Below, one piece after another: positions 36,908 to 45,255 of a stretch of DNA of 64,000 nucleotides; the stretch's first letter is position 1, and every line of letters begins with the position of its first letter. The notes beneath the pieces are model-generated. The model searched no databases and was not told where the DNA came from. It saw only the letters and a list, made by a program, of their open reading frames with translations. This DNA is from an uncultured Bacteroidales bacterium (GTDB taxonomy: Bacteria; Bacteroidota; Bacteroidia; Bacteroidales; P3): positions 1 through 64,000 of the forward strand of contig CALUMK010000009.1 in assembly GCA_944321735.1 (NCBI GenBank), written 5' to 3'. The position numbers and the translations under genes were made by a program.

Positions 36908-39900
36908 ATGAAACGATCATTCTTCACATCCTGCCTATTGGCCGTGTCCTTGCTTTTCGGCATCGGACAGACCCATGCACAGCTTTCCGAAAGCTTCGAA
37001 TCCGGGATTTTCCCTCCCGAAAACTGGCAATACCAGTATCTCGGAGACGAGAGAACTGACAACGGAATGTTCCTGCAAACCATCGGGGACGAGGCCGGAG
37101 TCGATATTGCCGCTCCGGATCAAAGCGAGCACTACCTTTTAATCAAAACAGGTTACGGATTACGCAAATATTCCGATTCTTGGCTCATCTCGCCTGCGTT
37201 CTCCGTAGAAGGGCAGCAATACCTGAAATTCGCCTTGTCCACTACCGAATTCATTTCAGGCTCGACCGACACCATCGAAGTCCTGGCAAGCGAAACGGGA
37301 AGCAATCCGGCCGACTTCACGCATTGCCTCCTGCATGTCCTCTCTTCGGACATTTTCCCAGACGGAGAATTCAATACGGTGGATTATCCGGGATGGACTG
37401 AATTCTGCATCGATCTCTCCGACTTCGACGGCAAAGAAATCCGCATAGCTTTCCGCTCCTGCCTCTACGCAGAGAGCTGGCTCGCACGCATCAGCCTGGC
37501 GCTGGACAACATCCGCACCGAAAGCTCGAGTTCGGACGATCTGGTCCTGACCAAACTGTATAGCCCCGCCAATGATTGCGACAGCACCCAAAGCCTTTCA
37601 TTCGAAGTCTTCAACGCTGGCAACGAGATTTCCAGCTACGACATAGCCTGGAGAATCGGCGAAGGCGCTGTCTCGAGGCAAGCCGCGCAACAGACCCTGC
37701 CGGCATGCCAGTCCTCTACCGTAAACCTGGACCGGGCCATAAACCTGCCCCGCGGCAATTCCGAGCTGAAAGTCTGGATAGAACACGGAAACGACAATCA
37801 AGAATGGAATGACACCCTGTACGCCAACTCCATACGTATCGGCACCGCGGCCTCGCTTCCCTACGAAGGGAATGCATCCAATGAAGGGGAAGACTTCGCC
37901 AACGGATCTCTCCGCCCCACACAAAGCTGGATGTACATCAGCCTCCCTGACTACGGAGAACAGCCCGTATGGCTGGGGCAAGCCAACAATGCCATCCTCA
38001 TCGGCCCTTGCATGGAGATCCCTGCCGGGAAAATCAGGATTTCATTCGACATGATGGCCACTACCCAAGGCGGATTCGTCTTCAGCCAAAGCTACTCAGG
38101 ACTCTGGAGAGAACAGACAACCCTGCAAGAAACGCCCTTCGACGCAAGCATTGCCGGATTCACTAGGTTCAGCCAAATCTTGAACATCGAGGAAAGCGCA
38201 TGGCAGTCCCTCGGGATCGAGGTCACCGGCAGCAACCTCACCCAAGTCATAATCAAGAACATCCATATCGAAACCGTGGAAGCCGACCTGTGTCTGGAAG
38301 CCATCCTGTCCCCGGTCAATACCAAGCTGCCCGTATCCAGCCAAGCGACAGAAGTGACCGTTTCCGTCCTCAACCAAGGCATGCAAAGCCGGGAAAACAT
38401 CCGGGTATCCTACCAATGGAGAGACCAGCCCGTGGCAAGCCAGACCTTTCCGGTTGCCATAGCTCCCGACAGCAGCGTGTCCCTCACTTTCTCCACCCCT
38501 ATAGACCTGTCTTCCGCCACAACAGGAACCTTGAAAGCATGGGTGGAGGATTCCCAAGGGGCTTATGCCGGGAACGACAGCCTGCAAATGGACATCATGA
38601 CTTACGAACCGGTATCCTCGCCCTACCGCATGAGCTTCGAGAGCGGGGAAGATTTCTCGTCCTGGACCTCTCTCAACCCCGATCAAAGCATCGCCACCTA
38701 CTGGGACACAGCCACGGTAGCTTTCACTCTTCTCTCAAAGGGCAAGAATGTCTGCTTCCTGCCTGCATTGGCAGGCTCCCCGGCTAACGACATGCTCATC
38801 AGCCCGGCCGTTTCCTTGCAAGAAGGCCGCTACCGGGTATCCTTCTTCTATGCCGGCATCCCTTATTCAGGAGCCGACATGCAGCTTTCCGTGATGCTCG
38901 GAACAAATCCCGACCCGGAGACGCTGGCCAAGTCAGTGCAATGGCAGACACAAATCACGCAGTCGGTATGGCTCAGCGGATACTTCTATTTCGATGTCCC
39001 CGCCGATGGATTGTACTATGTGGCTTTCCTCGGCCAAGGTGAACATTGCGAGCTTTTCCTCGACGATGTGCGCATAGACCAGGAACAGGATATCTGCGTA
39101 CTGTCCGCTTCTTTTGCTGAAACGTCCGGATATAATAAGACCAGCACGCCCGTCACCGTCTCCTTCAGGAACCACGGAACAGAAAACGTCACATCCGTCC
39201 AGGCCGAGTACTGGCTCAACAACGTCTTGCAGCAAAGCGAAACAGTCACCTTGGACCTGGCTCCCGGCCAGACTCACGAACATGTGTTCAGCCTGCCTGC
39301 CGACATCTCCGCCACCGGGACATACAGCCTCGCGTCGCGCATCATCATGGACGGAGATGCCGATACCATCAACAACACCATCTCAGGGAACAGCCTCCAG
39401 CACTTCCCTAACCGGACACTGCCTTACTTTGAAGATTTCTCCTCGGAAGAGAACCGGGTCAGATGGGCTTCCGTGGATGCTAACGAAGACGGCAATGCAT
39501 GGGTCGCCGCCGGCAGCGGAATCACTTACGATGCTTACAGCGGGACAGCCGCTTTGGCATACTCATCGCAAGCCGGTGTAGACGGGGACGACTATATCTT
39601 CTCCGAATGCATCGAGCTTCCGGCCGACAGCCTCGTTCTTTCTTTCTTCTACCGCACATTCCGGAACATCGACTATTATCACGAGAATTTCAGCGCGGCA
39701 CTGTATTCGGCTCCCGACCCGGATTCCGTGTTCATGACGCTGCAAGACTATCCTGGAATATGCGTCCCCGGCATGGAATACGAGAAAGCCATCTTCCGGT
39801 TTTCCTTGGAGCAACCCCGCAAAATCTACATCGGATTCCATTCCTACAGCGAGAAAGGGAACGGGGTCATCTTCATCGACGACATCAAGGTAGACAGGAA

Positions 39901-41215
39901 CCGTCCGCTGGATCCTCTGTACGCCAGCGATTTCGGGCAAAGAGCCTCTGAATGGGAAACGTACAACCGAGGCATATTGTTCGACCAGTGGCAATTCTCC
40001 CCGCTGGACGGCACGGACACCGTTGCCAATATCACCCGCCGCTACCGCTATACAGACTATCCCGCCGGATGCATGGTTTCGCCCGCTTTCCGGATGGAAG
40101 CCAACGAAGACATCATCATTGACCTGGACTACGCCATCCGGCAATTTGGCGCAGCTCGGCCCGGGGACACCCTAGAACTCTACATGGGTCACGAGAACCA
40201 TCCCGACAGCCTGAACGTTTTAGTAGCATCCTTATGCAGCCCGGACAGCCTCAGCAGGCATTACACGGACACCTTGAACTTCGACACCGACCAAACCGTC
40301 CATTTCGGATTCCGCGTCATTTCCGCGCAACGAAGCGAAAGCCAATACACTTCTTTCCGTATTGAAAACTTCTCCATACGTCCGGCTTCCCGTCCCACTT
40401 ACAACATCCGAGGAAAAGTAACCGACCTGGACGGCAATGTCATTGCAGGCGCCGACATCAGGCTTTCAGGGATGCAGAACCTGCAAGCAACCAGCGATGC
40501 CCATGGGGAATTCCTCCTTAGCGAAGTAGTGGCCGAACAAAGATTCAGCTTGAGAGTTTCCGCCTCCGGATTTGTAACACTGTCGGTTTCCGACACTATT
40601 GGAAATGCGGATCTAAATTTGGGAGATATTGCTTTGCAAGACATTTTAGCCAAACCAGCCGAAGTGACAGCCAAAGAAGAGGACGGCCTAGCCGTGATAC
40701 GTTGGACGATGGAACAAGACGCGGACGACCAGGCCAAGGCATTGCGGGGGTATGAAGTCCGGAGGTTCCTCCAACGCCATGCGACCGACAGCTCCCAATG
40801 GACAAGCCTGCATACCGGACTGCTGCAGGAAACATCGTTCGAAGACTCAAATTGGGAAGAATTGCCGGACGGCCTTTACAGTTACGCGGTCCGCGTGGTA
40901 TATTCCGGCCAAAGACCATCGGCATGGGCCTTCTCCAACTCATTGAAACGGGAAAGAACCGGAGTGGAGAACGCTGCGGACAAGGGCGATATCCGGCTTT
41001 ATCCCAATCCGGCATCGGACAAACTGCAAATCCAATCGAGCATTGCCGTATCGGATTACAGCATCTACCTTGCTTCCGGACAACAAATTGCCAAGGGAAT
41101 CGTCAACTCGGGCTGCTTCCAGATTGAAGTATCCGATATGGAGTCCGGCCTTTACTACTGCGTCTTGCAGCTGCAAAACGGCACATGCCAGACACTGAAA
41201 TTCATAAAACGATAA
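36908..41215 (+). CDS. Very large T9SS-exported adhesin-like protein
   Basis: 1435 residues. Signal peptide 1-24 (ends THAQ). A first choice-of-anchor J module covers ~25-200 (SESFESGIFPPENWQ, SDSWLISPAFSV). CARDB-like modules (VFNAGNE, VLNQGMQ, FRNHGTE) alternate with further anchor-J modules near 570-740 and 850-1010. A carboxypeptidase-regulatory-like fold covers ~1170-1240 (YNIRGKVTDLDGNVIAGADI). An FN3-like module with VIRWTMEQD follows. The T9SS tail reads IRLYPNPASDKLQI, SGLYYCVLQL and ends LKFIKR. Surface display is expected; adhesion or glycan/protein binding is inferred from module type. The regulator at 34818-36599 is divergent; a tiny membrane-protein gene follows after 4 bp. Confidence 0.9.
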   Translation: MKRSFFTSCLLAVSLLFGIGQTHAQLSESFESGIFPPENWQYQYLGDERTDNGMFLQTIGDEAGVDIAAPDQSEHYLLIKTGYGLRKYSDSWLISPAFSVEGQQYLKFALSTTEFISGSTDTIEVLASETGSNPADFTHCLLHVLSSDIFPDGEFNTVDYPGWTEFCIDLSDFDGKEIRIAFRSCLYAESWLARISLALDNIRTESSSSDDLVLTKLYSPANDCDSTQSLSFEVFNAGNEISSYDIAWRIGEGAVSRQAAQQTLPACQSSTVNLDRAINLPRGNSELKVWIEHGNDNQEWNDTLYANSIRIGTAASLPYEGNASNEGEDFANGSLRPTQSWMYISLPDYGEQPVWLGQANNAILIGPCMEIPAGKIRISFDMMATTQGGFVFSQSYSGLWREQTTLQETPFDASIAGFTRFSQILNIEESAWQSLGIEVTGSNLTQVIIKNIHIETVEADLCLEAILSPVNTKLPVSSQATEVTVSVLNQGMQSRENIRVSYQWRDQPVASQTFPVAIAPDSSVSLTFSTPIDLSSATTGTLKAWVEDSQGAYAGNDSLQMDIMTYEPVSSPYRMSFESGEDFSSWTSLNPDQSIATYWDTATVAFTLLSKGKNVCFLPALAGSPANDMLISPAVSLQEGRYRVSFFYAGIPYSGADMQLSVMLGTNPDPETLAKSVQWQTQITQSVWLSGYFYFDVPADGLYYVAFLGQGEHCELFLDDVRIDQEQDICVLSASFAETSGYNKTSTPVTVSFRNHGTENVTSVQAEYWLNNVLQQSETVTLDLAPGQTHEHVFSLPADISATGTYSLASRIIMDGDADTINNTISGNSLQHFPNRTLPYFEDFSSEENRVRWASVDANEDGNAWVAAGSGITYDAYSGTAALAYSSQAGVDGDDYIFSECIELPADSLVLSFFYRTFRNIDYYHENFSAALYSAPDPDSVFMTLQDYPGICVPGMEYEKAIFRFSLEQPRKIYIGFHSYSEKGNGVIFIDDIKVDRNRPLDPLYASDFGQRASEWETYNRGILFDQWQFSPLDGTDTVANITRRYRYTDYPAGCMVSPAFRMEANEDIIIDLDYAIRQFGAARPGDTLELYMGHENHPDSLNVLVASLCSPDSLSRHYTDTLNFDTDQTVHFGFRVISAQRSESQYTSFRIENFSIRPASRPTYNIRGKVTDLDGNVIAGADIRLSGMQNLQATSDAHGEFLLSEVVAEQRFSLRVSASGFVTLSVSDTIGNADLNLGDIALQDILAKPAEVTAKEEDGLAVIRWTMEQDADDQAKALRGYEVRRFLQRHATDSSQWTSLHTGLLQETSFEDSNWEELPDGLYSYAVRVVYSGQRPSAWAFSNSLKRERTGVENAADKGDIRLYPNPASDKLQIQSSIAVSDYSIYLASGQQIAKGIVNSGCFQIEVSDMESGLYYCVLQLQNGTCQTLKFIKR

Positions 41216-41219
41216 AGGA

Positions 41220-41348
41220 ATGACTTCCGACAACAAAAGCCGGAGCACGGGGCATCAATCCCGGCTCCGGCAATTGGAGATAGCGCTTGCCTGCCTCTGC
41301 GGCATCGGCATCATCATTTCCGTAGTCTGGATGATCCGGATATGGTAA
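41220..41348 (+). CDS. 42-residue single-helix membrane peptide
   Basis: Starts 4 bp after the adhesin stop, with AAAGGA directly before the ATG. A basic/polar N-terminus (MTSDNKSRSTGHQSRLRQL) precedes one membrane helix at residues ~21-37 (IALACLCGIGIIISVVW), ending MIRIW. The strong GC hairpin at 41239-41272 lies inside the frame. No family is recognised. The charge pattern predicts an N-in orientation. It could be a chance frame, but spacing, ribosome-binding site and hydrophobic helix favour a real small gene. Confidence 0.45.
   Translation: MTSDNKSRSTGHQSRLRQLEIALACLCGIGIIISVVWMIRIW
41239..41272 (+). other. GC-rich hairpin after the adhesin gene
   Basis: GCCGGAGC with CGGG pairs with CCCG and GCTCCGGC around GCATCAAT, leaving one bulged A. 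There is no T-run, so it is more a 3'-stabilising or attenuating stem than a standard terminator. Confidence 0.5.
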
Positions 41349-41429
41349 GCTGCCAGCCGCCATAAAACAAAGCCAAGCCGGACAACCGGCGCAAAACAAG
41401 ATTCAATATCGCCATAAGCAAAAAATATG

Positions 41430-41437
41430 TAAATTTG
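41430..41437 (+). promoter_or_regulatory. -7 box of the threonine dehydrogenase gene
   Basis: TAAATTTG fits the -7 consensus and gives a leader of ~135 nt before the ATG at 41579. Confidence 0.5.
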
Positions 41438-41578
41438 CGCCCGTCGTTTAAGCCCATACAGGCCGATAACGAACAATTCCACAAAGTTTTAACCGCCAAA
41501 TCCTGTATCAAGCAGGGGAGGCAACTTCCCCGAAGCGGCGTTAAAACATCGAAAAAAGGGAAGCAAAAACATAGCACA

Positions 41579-42547
41579 ATGATTAAACGTATCTTGTTAA
41601 CGGGTTCTTTCGGCCAAATCGGTTCCGAACTGACCTGTGCCTTGCGTAAGATTTACGGAGGTGAAAATGTGATTGCCACGGACTTGGACCTCAAAAGGGT
41701 CACCGACCAGATCAAAGACGGCGGTCCTATCGAACAATTGGATGTATTGGACGGCAAACGGCTGGCCGAACTGATTGACAAGTACAAAATCGACGCTATC
41801 TTCCACTTGGCCGCCATTTTGTCGGCCGTAGGCGAAAAGAACCCTTCGCTGGCTTGGAACATCAACATGGGCGGCACGACCACCGTCTACAACGTAGCCC
41901 GCGAAAAAGGCATCCAGCGGATTTTCGCACCCAGCTCGATGGCCGCGTTCGGTCCCACCACGCCGGCTGACATGACGCCGCAAGACACCGTGCTCCAACC
42001 CACCACGATGTACGGGGTGACCAAGGTCTGCTGCGAACTGGTAGGTGCCTACTACAACCTCAAATACGGCATGGATATCCGTGGAGTACGTTATCCCGGT
42101 ATCATTTCCAGCGAAACCCTGCCTGGCGGCGGCACTACCGACTATGCGGTACAAATTTATTACGATGCCATCAAGTACGGCAAATTCGAATGCTTCCTGT
42201 CCGAAAACTCGATGCTGCCTATGATGTACATGCCCGACTGCTTGAAGGCCACGCTCGACCTGTTCCATGCCGACAAGAGCCGTTTGAAACACAGCACGGG
42301 CTACAACATCGCTGCTTTCAGCGTAACGCCTAAGGACATGTACGAATCGGTCAAGAAGTACATGCCGAATTTCGAAATCACCTACAAGCCCGACTTCCGT
42401 CAGGCGATTGCCGACTCGTGGCCGAACTCGATCGATGACAGCCGCGCCCGCGAAGAATGGGATTGGAAACCGGCTTACGACCTGGATACGATGACCCGCG
42501 AGATGTTGGATAAGGTGGGTCAGAAATACAAGGAAGGCAAATTCTAA
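41579..42547 (+). CDS. Short-chain L-threonine 3-dehydrogenase (NAD-dependent epimerase/dehydratase family)
   Basis: 322 residues from MIKRILLTGSFGQIGSEL; the upstream in-frame extension has no family similarity. The Rossmann motif is TGSFGQIG. The extended-SDR catalytic YxxxK is YGVTKVCCEL with Ser/Thr upstream (APSSMAAFGP). GIISSETLPGGGTTDYAVQIYYDAI and PMMYMPDCLKATLDL are characteristic of the UDP-galactose-epimerase-like threonine dehydrogenases. These oxidise L-threonine to 2-amino-3-ketobutyrate. The usual partner, 2-amino-3-ketobutyrate CoA ligase, is not in the window. The stop codon abuts the palindrome at 42548. Confidence 0.88.
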   Translation: MIKRILLTGSFGQIGSELTCALRKIYGGENVIATDLDLKRVTDQIKDGGPIEQLDVLDGKRLAELIDKYKIDAIFHLAAILSAVGEKNPSLAWNINMGGTTTVYNVAREKGIQRIFAPSSMAAFGPTTPADMTPQDTVLQPTTMYGVTKVCCELVGAYYNLKYGMDIRGVRYPGIISSETLPGGGTTDYAVQIYYDAIKYGKFECFLSENSMLPMMYMPDCLKATLDLFHADKSRLKHSTGYNIAAFSVTPKDMYESVKKYMPNFEITYKPDFRQAIADSWPNSIDDSRAREEWDWKPAYDLDTMTREMLDKVGQKYKEGKF

Positions 42548-42674
42548 AATTGGAGTGCCAGAATGGGCAATCTGCGGCGTTGCAAGCCTCGGCTGGCTCA
42601 TCACGTACAAAGGTACGCTCCGTCGCCATCCTGCGGCTTGCGCCTTGCATCTTGCCCATTCTGACACTCCAATT
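42548..42674. repeat. Stop-codon-abutting imperfect palindrome (tdh)
   Basis: 127 bp directly after the TAA at 42545-42547. Outer arms AATTGGAGTG...CAGAATGGGCAA and their complement pair with a single mismatch over 22 bp. The arms continue through CTGCGGCGTTGCAAGCC / GGCTTGCGCC, and the centre is CGTACAAAGGTACG. It is the cleanest member of the family found also at 9913, 50611 and 60805. Confidence 0.8.
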
Positions 42675-42741
42675 CACCGGTTCAAAACATTTTGAGACTC
42701 AAATCTCGCCTGCTTTTGTACTGGTGACAAGATTCCCATAG

Positions 42742-42767
42742 AAGCCGCTCGGAAGGGCGGCTTTTTT
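42742..42767 (+). terminator. Rho-independent terminator downstream of tdh
   Basis: AGCCGCTC pairs with GGGCGGCT around GGAA (one G-T pair), followed by TTTTTTG. It lies 195 bp after the tdh stop, beyond the palindrome. Confidence 0.8.
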
Positions 42768-42864
42768 GTTGCCATCCTTTTTTTCATTAGGCTCCATTGT
42801 CAAACCGATGGCAGAGTCCCGGAAAAATAATCCCGATTCCGAACAGGGATACGCCAAGAAGATG

Positions 42865-42872
42865 TAAATTTG
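42865..42872 (+). promoter_or_regulatory. -7 box of mnmA
   Basis: TAAATTTG ends five bases before the mnmA ATG at 42878, so transcription should start at or next to the start codon. Confidence 0.5.
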
Positions 42873-42877
42873 CCGCC

Positions 42878-44191
42878 ATGAATATTGCCGCATTGGTTTC
42901 AGGAGGGGTGGATTCCTCGGTCGTGGTCCACCGTTTAAAGAATTTGGGCTTCGACCCCACCATCTTCTATATCCGCATAGGAATGGAGCAGGAAGACGGC
43001 TTCATAGACTGCCCTTCCGAGGAAGACATCGAGATTACCACCTATATCGCCAAGAAATACGGCTGCAAGTTCGAGATTGTGCCGCTGCACCGGGAATACT
43101 GGGACAACGTGGTCAAATACACGATAGATACCGTGAAGCGGGGGCTTACACCGAACCCGGACATGATGTGCAACAAACTGATCAAGTTCGGGGCGTTTGA
43201 AGAAAAATACGGCAAGGATTTCGATCTGATCGCCACCGGGCATTACGCCACAACCACGCTGCTGCCGGATTCGCTGGTTCCCGAACTCCGGAAAGCCTAC
43301 CAAAACGGAGAACTTCCCTTGCGCCAAGCGGGAGACGAAAACATACCTATCCAGCCCGAGCAGAACCAAAATGCGGCAGACGACCCGAAAGCAAGCTGCA
43401 AACCATCGCTTCAAATAGACTGGAGCGCCAACGGCTTTCAGAAACGCATCGGCATTGCCGGAGACGAGCCTATTCTCAAAGCGCAGGATGGCCAGACCGT
43501 ACTGTTGAGCACGGCGGCCGACCATGTGAAAGACCAGACTTATTTCTTAGGACAAATCAGCCTCGCCCAACTTTCCAAATTGGTCTTCCCTATAGGGGAT
43601 TTGCCCAAAAAGGATGTAAGGGCGATAGCCGAAGCGGCCAAGCTGCCCAGCGCGACCCGCAAGGACAGCCAAGGAATCTGCTTCTTGGGAAAGATCAATT
43701 ACAACGACTTCATCCGTCGGTATTTAGGCATCAAAATAGGCCCGATTATCGAGAAAGAGACCGGCAAACGGGTGGGCTACCATCATGGTTTCTGGTTCCA
43801 TACGATAGGCCAACGCAAAGGGCTGGGTCTCAGCGGCGGACCGTGGTACGTAGTGGACAAGGACATCCCGCAGAATATCATCTACGTTTCCAAGGGATTC
43901 CAGACTTCGGCACAATACGGAAAGACGATACGTCTGAGCGGTTTCCGCTATATGAGCGCCAACCTTTTGGGCGAACCCACGGCGGAGCATCCGGCGGATA
44001 TCTGTTTCAAAATCCGCCACACGCCGGAATTCACCCGCGCCAAGTTCTACCAACGGGAAGACGGCCTGCATGTCATCGAATCCGAACAGCCTATCCAAGG
44101 CATCGCCGCCGGGCAGTTCGGCGTGGTCTATACGCCCGATGCCAAAATCTGCTTGGGCAGCGGCATCATCTTCGGGGGCGGAGCGGACTGA
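42878..44191 (+). CDS. mnmA: tRNA-specific 2-thiouridylase MnmA with a central insertion
   Basis: 437 residues from [20 protein letters not shown]. The PP-loop motif [21 protein letters not shown] with Cys98, GHYA, and [12 protein letters not shown] with Cys268 supply ATP binding and the two catalytic cysteines. The beta-barrel C-terminus is intact. The enzyme thiolates U34 of tRNA Lys, Glu and Gln using sulfur from a relay. The family is usually ~360 residues; the surplus is a stretch at about 128-200, between GHYA and [10 protein letters not shown], with a Gln/Asn/Pro-rich low-complexity core. The gene converges with the DUF3791-like gene, 12 bp apart. Confidence 0.93.
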   Translation: MNIAALVSGGVDSSVVVHRLKNLGFDPTIFYIRIGMEQEDGFIDCPSEEDIEITTYIAKKYGCKFEIVPLHREYWDNVVKYTIDTVKRGLTPNPDMMCNKLIKFGAFEEKYGKDFDLIATGHYATTTLLPDSLVPELRKAYQNGELPLRQAGDENIPIQPEQNQNAADDPKASCKPSLQIDWSANGFQKRIGIAGDEPILKAQDGQTVLLSTAADHVKDQTYFLGQISLAQLSKLVFPIGDLPKKDVRAIAEAAKLPSATRKDSQGICFLGKINYNDFIRRYLGIKIGPIIEKETGKRVGYHHGFWFHTIGQRKGLGLSGGPWYVVDKDIPQNIIYVSKGFQTSAQYGKTIRLSGFRYMSANLLGEPTAEHPADICFKIRHTPEFTRAKFYQREDGLHVIESEQPIQGIAAGQFGVVYTPDAKICLGSGIIFGGGAD

Positions 44192-44203
44192 GAGCCGGGA
44201 AAT

Positions 44204-44434
44204 TCATCGCTGCTGGTACTCCCGAATCACCTCGTCCACAATATACAAATCGCTGAAAAGGTACAGCCCGGTATTTTCATCATGGAAGCGTCGGCAAGTA
44301 CGGCTTGCATAAAACAAGTCCAAAGCAGCCTTCAACGAAATGTCCAAAATTTCGGACAATTTTACCACAATACATCCGATACGTTGCCAACGAATAATGT
44401 CTCGCAAAACTTTCTTTTTCTCCGCCGGATTCAT
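44204..44434 (-). CDS. DUF3791-like small protein (third gene of coupled cassette)
   Basis: 76 residues, starting inside the end of the DUF3990 gene (4-bp overlap). The core KLSEILDISLKAALDLFYAS...HDENTGLYLFSDLYIVDEVIREYQQ resembles the small partner proteins found beside DUF3990 genes and annotated as DUF3791. It is soluble and mostly helical, with no signal. Antitoxin or accessory role is inferred only from the gene order and size. Confidence 0.65.
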   Translation of the reverse strand: MNPAEKKKVLRDIIRWQRIGCIVVKLSEILDISLKAALDLFYASRTCRRFHDENTGLYLFSDLYIVDEVIREYQQR

Positions 44435-44916
44435 AATTCCTCCGCTCTCAAAAATTCCAAATATTCCTCTATCACTTCCTGGCTAAGAATACAAATCTGG
44501 CTATTAGGTTGATGCTCCGACAAACGTCCCAAGGCCTCGGATTTTCCCAAGAAGCCCAAAGTGTACAGCTCCACTGTATCGATCACCCTGTCGTTAGCCA
44601 CTCCTCCTTCAACAATATCGTAATCAAGCCACACATCCCGCCCTTGACGGCAATCCACAATAAAATCCAACCACGCCTCATCGTATGCCTCGAATCGAAG
44701 ATACCGATATCGAACGATTGCATCCTCTTGTTTAAAAGAATAAACATTGAGCATCGGATTCAATCTTCTATCAACTGCTTGCCTTTTTGCCCAATCAACT
44801 GCTTGCTGGCGTATATCCGTCAAATAAAAACCCGGGCCAAAATCCAGATATGGACGGCCAAACTTGCAAACCGGACGCGCCACCTTGTCCGTACCTCCAT
44901 GATACAACAAAATCAT
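44431..44916 (-). CDS. DUF3990 protein, probable ADP-ribosyltransferase fold
   Basis: 161 residues. The N-terminus MILLYHGGTD (His6), PYLDFGPGFYLTD (Tyr31), AYDEAWLDFIVDCRQG and YDIVEGGVANDRV match DUF3990, a family I recall being placed with ADP-ribosyltransferase folds. The His and Tyr fit the first two residues of an H-Y-E triad; the third residue cannot be fixed by eye. It overlaps both neighbours by 4 bp (ATGA type), so all three are translationally coupled. No signal peptide, so it acts in the cytoplasm. A toxin or defence effector modifying protein or nucleic acid is a reasonable inference, not shown. Confidence 0.78.
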   Translation of the reverse strand: MILLYHGGTDKVARPVCKFGRPYLDFGPGFYLTDIRQQAVDWAKRQAVDRRLNPMLNVYSFKQEDAIVRYRYLRFEAYDEAWLDFIVDCRQGRDVWLDYDIVEGGVANDRVIDTVELYTLGFLGKSEALGRLSEHQPNSQICILSQEVIEEYLEFLRAEEL

Positions 44917-45233
44917 TTCTTTTCCTCCCAGCGTTGTAGTGTCTCAATCATTCCCTGAGTCACATTTTCCCTGCTTTCCGTATGCAACATCTCATAATAT
45001 GGCATAACATACTGATCTATCAAACCTACCGCATTCATCCTCCGATAGATCTCGGAATAATCCACCCCTAATTTATCTGCCACATCTTCGATGCAGGAAG
45101 CCACAAATCCCATCCGAATCTCTTCCAGGCTTAGTTCCCGCCATTCATCACCTTTGGAAACCTTCGCCAAGCCGTTCCCATCATGCCTATTTTGAAGCCT
45201 CCTGCACTCGTTTTCTGTCCTATCCTTCGTCAT
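44913..45233 (-). CDS. DUF3791 domain protein (first gene of coupled cassette)
   Basis: 106 residues from MTKDRTENE, chosen because it follows the lipoprotein stop (45256) after 22 bp with AAGAGA before the ATG; an overlapping start at 45263 is possible. The C-terminal ~70 residues, FVASCIEDVADKLGVDYSEIYRRM...YEMLHTESRENVTQGMIETL, carry the DUF3791 pattern (helical, ending with the LHT motif). It overlaps the DUF3990 start by 4 bp. Proposed antitoxin or specificity partner by position. Confidence 0.7.
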   Translation of the reverse strand: MTKDRTENECRRLQNRHDGNGLAKVSKGDEWRELSLEEIRMGFVASCIEDVADKLGVDYSEIYRRMNAVGLIDQYVMPYYEMLHTESRENVTQGMIETLQRWEEKK

Positions 45234-45255
45234 TCTCTTGGATTTTAACAAGCAG

